Origin: PSRI01 sp041484195 | Lineage (GTDB): Bacteria > Bacteroidota > Bacteroidia > Chitinophagales > Chitinophagaceae | Length of the DNA stretch: 25,127 bases | Direction of reading: 5' to 3' | Assembly: GCA_041484195.1 (NCBI GenBank) | Contig: JBGPHC010000045.1 | Span: forward strand, 1-25,127 | Part shown: positions 24,021 to 25,127 of the stretch, in pieces | Numbering within the stretch: the stretch's first letter is position 1 | Layout of the letters: each line of letters starts with the position of its first letter | The notes under the pieces: model-generated | What the model was told of the DNA's origin: nothing | Seen by the model: only the letters and a program-made list of their open reading frames with translations | Database searches by the model: none | Program-made: the position numbers and the translations under genes

Positions 24021-24917
24021 ATGAGCTACAACAGGAGAGGCTTTCTGAAAGCCGGCGGCATGTTTGCATCCGGAGTATTATTATCATCATCCGCGGTAAA
24101 TGCCCTGGCAAGACATTCAAATGCGGATGCACTTCCCGCAGAATATGGAAAGTTAAAAGAGTTTGCCCTGCAACTCTATTCGGTCCGCGACGATATTCCG
24201 AAAGATCCCAAGGGTGTTCTTCAGAAAATTGCTTCTTATGGTTATAAGCAGGTTGAGAGTTTCGAAGGAAGTAAAGGCATGTTCTGGGGGATGACGAATA
24301 CCGAATTCAAGAAATACCTGGATGGACTCGGCATGAAAATTATTTCAAGCCATTGTGATATTAACCACGATTTTGAGAAGAAGGCATCTGAAGCTGCGGA
24401 GATTGGCATGAAATATCTTATCTGCCCTTATATCGGACCCCAGAAAACGGTTGACGATTATAAGAAATATGCTGAAAAATTTTCCGCATCTGGCGCCATT
24501 TGCAAGAAAAACGGGATCCGTTTCGCCTACCACAATCATGGTTATTCCTTCACTAAATTTCAAGGGATTTATCCGCAGGATATCATGATGCAAAACAGCG
24601 ACCCATCAACCGTGGATTTTCAGATGGATATGTATTGGGTTATTACACCCGGAGCTGATCCCATTGAATGGCTCAATAAATATCCCAATCGTTTCCGGCT
24701 GGGCCATGTAAAAGACAGAGAGAAAAATGCTGTTCCGGGAAACCCCGATGCCAGCTGCGATTTGGGAACCGGCTCGATTGATTATGGCAAGATCCTAAAA
24801 GTGGCCGCAGCTAAAGGGATGCAATATTTTATTGTGGAACAGGAGAAATATACAAATACTACCCCGTTGAAAAGTGCGGAAGTGGACGCAGCTTATATGA
24901 AGACATTGACTATTTAA
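24021..24917 (+). CDS. Tat-exported TIM-barrel protein (sugar phosphate isomerase/epimerase family)
   Basis: 298 residues. NRRGFLKAGGMFASGVLL is a clear Tat signal (R5-R6-x-F-L-K), so the enzyme is periplasmic. The barrel begins FALQLYSVRDDIPKDPKG (about 48-64). Likely site residues are H171/H173 in AYHNHGYSF, D203 in QMDMYW, H229 in GHVKDRE and E273 in IVEQEKY. It is a paralogue of the protein at 7244-8110, but it replaces that protein's HYYAAG loop by HCDINHDF and has an insertion rich in Asn, Pro and Asp near 235-247. It follows the small-subunit gene after 45 bases and ends the GMC unit, with a strong terminator 29 bases later. Role: probably conversion of the keto-product of the GMC enzymes; the reaction is not determined. 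Confidence 0.87.
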   Translation: MSYNRRGFLKAGGMFASGVLLSSSAVNALARHSNADALPAEYGKLKEFALQLYSVRDDIPKDPKGVLQKIASYGYKQVESFEGSKGMFWGMTNTEFKKYLDGLGMKIISSHCDINHDFEKKASEAAEIGMKYLICPYIGPQKTVDDYKKYAEKFSASGAICKKNGIRFAYHNHGYSFTKFQGIYPQDIMMQNSDPSTVDFQMDMYWVITPGADPIEWLNKYPNRFRLGHVKDREKNAVPGNPDASCDLGTGSIDYGKILKVAAAKGMQYFIVEQEKYTNTTPLKSAEVDAAYMKTLTI

Positions 24918-24945
24918 GTGGGCGACAAGTCTAAATCAAAATAGG

Positions 24946-24979
24946 AGCTGTTCAGGTGGACTGAACAGCTTATTTTTTT
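24946..24979 (+). terminator. Strong rho-independent terminator ending the GMC unit
   Basis: AGCTGTTCAG (24946-24955) pairs perfectly with CTGAACAGCT (24961-24970) around GTGGA, followed by TA and seven Ts. It lies 29 bases after the last stop codon. Confidence 0.92.
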
Positions 24980-25034
24980 GCCTCGTTTGGGTCTGTAAAA
25001 TGAACTGTGTCAAAGAATAATTTTGATCAAGATT

Positions 25035-25086
25035 AAAAGAAGCGGCGGCGGCTCCATTCAAAGAGCAAGGCGCCGCTTCTTTTTTT
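25035..25086. terminator. Second terminator-type hairpin, probably bidirectional
   Basis: AAAAGAAGCGGCG (from 25035) pairs with CGCCGCTTCTTTT, 13 pairs around a 23-base loop that contains a small inner GCTC/GAGC stem. There is a T-run on each strand. It stands only 55 bases after the first terminator, so it may end a convergent gene beyond the window or act as a backup. Confidence 0.8.
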
Positions 25087-25127
25087 CGGATGGATATCAT
25101 AGATCCGTTTTCATTCTGTCCCCAAAT

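Noticed and set aside
1..25127. tRNA, rRNA, CRISPR or phage genes
   Set aside because: All gaps were read on both strands; no cloverleaf, regular spacer-repeat array or phage-type gene was recognised.

Overview
The window looks like a chromosomal segment of a member of Bacteroidota, most like Chitinophagaceae. The grounds are the protein families (a DUF2723/GT117-type membrane protein, Tat-exported TIM-barrel 'sugar phosphate isomerase/epimerase' proteins, a DUF1080 lipoprotein, GMC oxidoreductases with a Gluconate_2-dh3 small subunit), the scarcity of Shine-Dalgarno sequences, and two promoter elements of the Bacteroidota TAnnTTTG type. This is inference from gene content; no rRNA or other taxonomic marker is present.

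Layout. (a) 1-2652: the last 40 codons of an apparent IS4-like transposase run directly into a DUF2723 membrane-protein gene that has lost its N-terminal part, so the left edge looks like an insertion-sequence junction inside a formerly intact gene. (b) 2978-5494: a secreted amidohydrolase (+) facing an MBL-fold hydrolase (-). (c) 5585-7184: a metal-homeostasis cluster. A Sco-type copper/redox protein and a Fur-family repressor lie leftward and a MerC-domain membrane protein lies rightward; a perfect 9-1-9 Fur-box-like palindrome lies between them. (d) 7244-24917: a large set of genes for oxidative (3-keto) sugar or glycoside metabolism in three blocks. Block 1 (+) is a Tat-type TIM-barrel protein and a Tat-type Gfo/Idh/MocA protein. 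Block 2 (-), read right to left, is a cytosolic Gfo/Idh/MocA dehydrogenase, a cytosolic TIM-barrel isomerase, a cytochrome c lipoprotein and a DUF1080 lipoprotein. Block 3 (+) is an MFS transporter, a Tat-type hydroxypyruvate-isomerase-like protein, four tandem paralogous GMC oxidoreductases, one Gluconate_2-dh3 small subunit and another Tat-type TIM-barrel protein.

How the genes may work together (inference from families). GMC flavoproteins with a 3Fe-4S-type cysteine motif oxidise C3 of a sugar or glycoside in the periplasm. They have no signal peptides and would be carried across the membrane by the Tat signal of the small subunit, which also has a lipobox-like cysteine. Electrons would pass to the cytochrome c lipoprotein. 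3-Keto-glycosides would then be cleaved or rearranged by the DUF1080 protein and the TIM-barrel proteins, imported by the MFS permease, and reduced or isomerised by the cytosolic Gfo/Idh/MocA and TIM-barrel enzymes. The most unusual point is the four divergent catalytic subunits sharing one small subunit. One of them (17887-19611) departs at active-site-proximal motifs that the other three conserve. No SusC/SusD pair, classical glycoside hydrolase or dedicated sugar-responsive regulator is seen in the window.

No tRNA, rRNA or CRISPR array was recognised. Four intrinsic-terminator-like hairpins mark the ends of transcription units.
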